Source: an uncultured Gemmatimonadota bacterium
Lineage (GTDB): Bacteria; Gemmatimonadota; Gemmatimonadetes; Gemmatimonadales; Gemmatimonadaceae
Length of the DNA: 7,182 bases
Assembly (NCBI GenBank): GCA_903894655.1
Contig: CAITQY010000132.1
Location: forward strand, 1-7,182
Direction of reading: 5' to 3'
The notes under the pieces are model-generated. The model was not told where the DNA came from and did no database searches. It saw only the letters and a list, made by a program, of their open reading frames with translations. Position 1 is the stretch's first letter. The number at the start of each line of letters is the position of its first letter. Positions 6,017 through 7,182 of this stretch are shown piece by piece. The position numbers and the translations under genes are program-made.

Positions 6017-6023
6017 GCTGTGT

Positions 6024-7182
6024 ATGCGACCAATCTCCGACATCATGATCGAACTCCCGGCTTCTCCCGACGCGTTTCGCGACGCGGCGTGGGACGACAT
6101 CCTGCCGTATTACGAACAGCTGGCCACCATTCCCCTCGAGCCGACGTCAACCGTCATCGAGTCGTGGCTCAGCACGTGGTCGCGGCTCGATACGTTGGTC
6201 GGAGAGGCCGGCACTCTCGCCATGATTGCGTATACCGGCAATACCGCCGACACGGCGGCCGAGACGGCCTATCTCCGCTTCTCCATGGAGATCTTCCCGA
6301 AGCTGGAGGAGCAGGGCGTTCGACTCGCCAAACGGCTGATCGACCTCGGATGGTCGCGCGAGGATCTCGACACCACGATTCGACGCTTCCGCACCGACAT
6401 CGACATTTTTCGCGAGTCGAACGTCGCGCGTTTCTCGCAGATCGAGGAGCTGTCCGCCGGCTATCAGAAGATCACCGGTGGACTGAGCGTCGACTGGGAC
6501 GGGACGCCGAAAACGATTCCGCAGCTGCAGCCGTACCTCAAGGCTGCTGACCGTGCCGAACGCGAACGGGCGTTCCGCCTTGGCGCCGAGGCGTACATGG
6601 TCAAGCGGGATGAGTTCGCCGACCTGTTCGACAGCATGTATGTGCTGCGCGACGCGGTGGCCAAGGAAGCTGGTTTCCCCGACTACCAGCGCTACTGTTT
6701 CGCCGCCAAGCATCGCTTTGATTACACGCCTGAAGATACCGCGCGGTTTCACGACGCCGTCAAGAAAACGGTCACGCCAGCCGTTGCCCGTCTGATGGAG
6801 CATCGCCGCGCCTCGCTCGGCGTCGAGGTGCTGCGTCCCTGGGACGTTACGGTCGACTTGAACGCCGACGAACCGCTCAAGCCGTTTGCCGACGTCGACA
6901 CGTTCATCGATCGCGCCAAGAATATTTTCCAGCGCGTCGATCCCGAGTTGGGTGCGCAGTTCCGCATCATGGCCGACGAGCAGCTGCTCGATCTCGAAAG
7001 CCGGCCCGGCAAAGCACCGGGCGGGTACTGCACCGATCTGTCGTTTCGCGGACGTCCGTTCATTTTCATGAATGCCGTCGGCGGGCCCGACGACGTGCAG
7101 ACGCTCGTGCACGAAGCGGGACACTGCTTCCACGACTTTGCCACGCACTCGCTGCCGTTCACGTGGCAGCGGCGCACCGGGC
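6024..7182 (+). CDS. M3-family zinc oligoendopeptidase (PepF-like), C-terminus beyond the right edge
   Basis: 386 complete codons of an M3 (thimet oligopeptidase clan) metallopeptidase, a cytoplasmic enzyme that cuts short peptides. The long, mostly helical N-terminal region is followed by the characteristic lead-in GGYCTDL (about 333-339), PFIFMN (about 345-350), and the zinc and catalytic motif HEAGH at residues 363-367 (7110-7124). H363 and H367 are ligands and E364 is the catalytic acid. The third ligand, a Glu usually some 25 residues later, falls just outside the window, so activity cannot be fully judged. The GGYC...F.N..G...V.TL.HEAGH layout fits the PepF/oligoendopeptidase F branch, whose members have about 560 to 600 residues, so roughly a third is missing. 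ATG 6024 is chosen over ATG 6045 (codon 8) because the -10-like box is 7 bases upstream. GTG 6015 is also open. Its gene follows a possible terminator and is probably an independent unit. Confidence 0.9.
   Translation, partial: MRPISDIMIELPASPDAFRDAAWDDILPYYEQLATIPLEPTSTVIESWLSTWSRLDTLVGEAGTLAMIAYTGNTADTAAETAYLRFSMEIFPKLEEQGVRLAKRLIDLGWSREDLDTTIRRFRTDIDIFRESNVARFSQIEELSAGYQKITGGLSVDWDGTPKTIPQLQPYLKAADRAERERAFRLGAEAYMVKRDEFADLFDSMYVLRDAVAKEAGFPDYQRYCFAAKHRFDYTPEDTARFHDAVKKTVTPAVARLMEHRRASLGVEVLRPWDVTVDLNADEPLKPFADVDTFIDRAKNIFQRVDPELGAQFRIMADEQLLDLESRPGKAPGGYCTDLSFRGRPFIFMNAVGGPDDVQTLVHEAGHCFHDFATHSLPFTWQRRTG

Noticed and set aside
6147..7148. Open frame of 333 codons on the minus strand inside the peptidase gene
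   Set aside because: It is a shadow of the M3 peptidase coding frame, with no motif and an Arg/Glu/Val-biased composition caused by the opposite strand.
1..7182. Defence system, mobile element, CRISPR or prophage signal
   Set aside because: No transposase, integrase, nuclease, toxin-antitoxin pair, regularly spaced repeats or tRNA-like attachment site was found; all genes belong to housekeeping or metabolic families.

Overview
The window is GC-rich bacterial chromosome (by eye about two thirds G+C), densely coding, with no tRNA, rRNA, CRISPR array, insertion sequence or phage-like gene visible. Several traits together suggest Gemmatimonadota or another soil-type Gram-negative phylum: a lipoprotein built of bacterial Ig-like repeats, a long animal-type deoxyribose-phosphate aldolase, a two-domain ALDH16-like dehydrogenase, and start codons without clear Shine-Dalgarno sequences. 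This assignment is inferred from gene types, not from a database match.

Left part, minus strand. From right to left the genes are a two-repeat Ig-like lipoprotein (2324-1605), a strong hairpin in the gap (1550-1589), a short-chain dehydrogenase/reductase (1491-547), and a UbiB/AarF-type (ABC1) atypical kinase that overlaps the reductase end by 14 bases and runs off the left edge (560-1). The reductase and the kinase look like one transcription unit. The lipoprotein is probably separate.

Centre and right, plus strand. A 98-base divergent promoter region (2325-2422) separates the lipoprotein from deoC (2423-3487). The deoC stop overlaps the start of a large two-domain aldehyde dehydrogenase (3484-5943). 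DeoC splits 2-deoxyribose 5-phosphate into glyceraldehyde 3-phosphate and acetaldehyde. The overlapping dehydrogenase is well placed to oxidise that acetaldehyde to acetate, so the pair reads as a two-step deoxyribose salvage module. After an 80-base gap holding a GC hairpin, an M3-family zinc oligoendopeptidase (6024 to the right edge) begins. It is cut by the window just after its HEAGH motif.

The most noteworthy points are the deoC-ALDH16 coupling, the contrast between an intact first and a degenerate second ALDH domain, the animal-like form of the aldolase, unusual residues in both diagnostic motifs of the ABC1 kinase, and a repeated pattern of -10-like boxes placed 4 to 9 bases before start codons, which hints at leaderless transcripts. 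No wholly new multi-gene system is evident. No stretch longer than about 115 bases lacks a gene.
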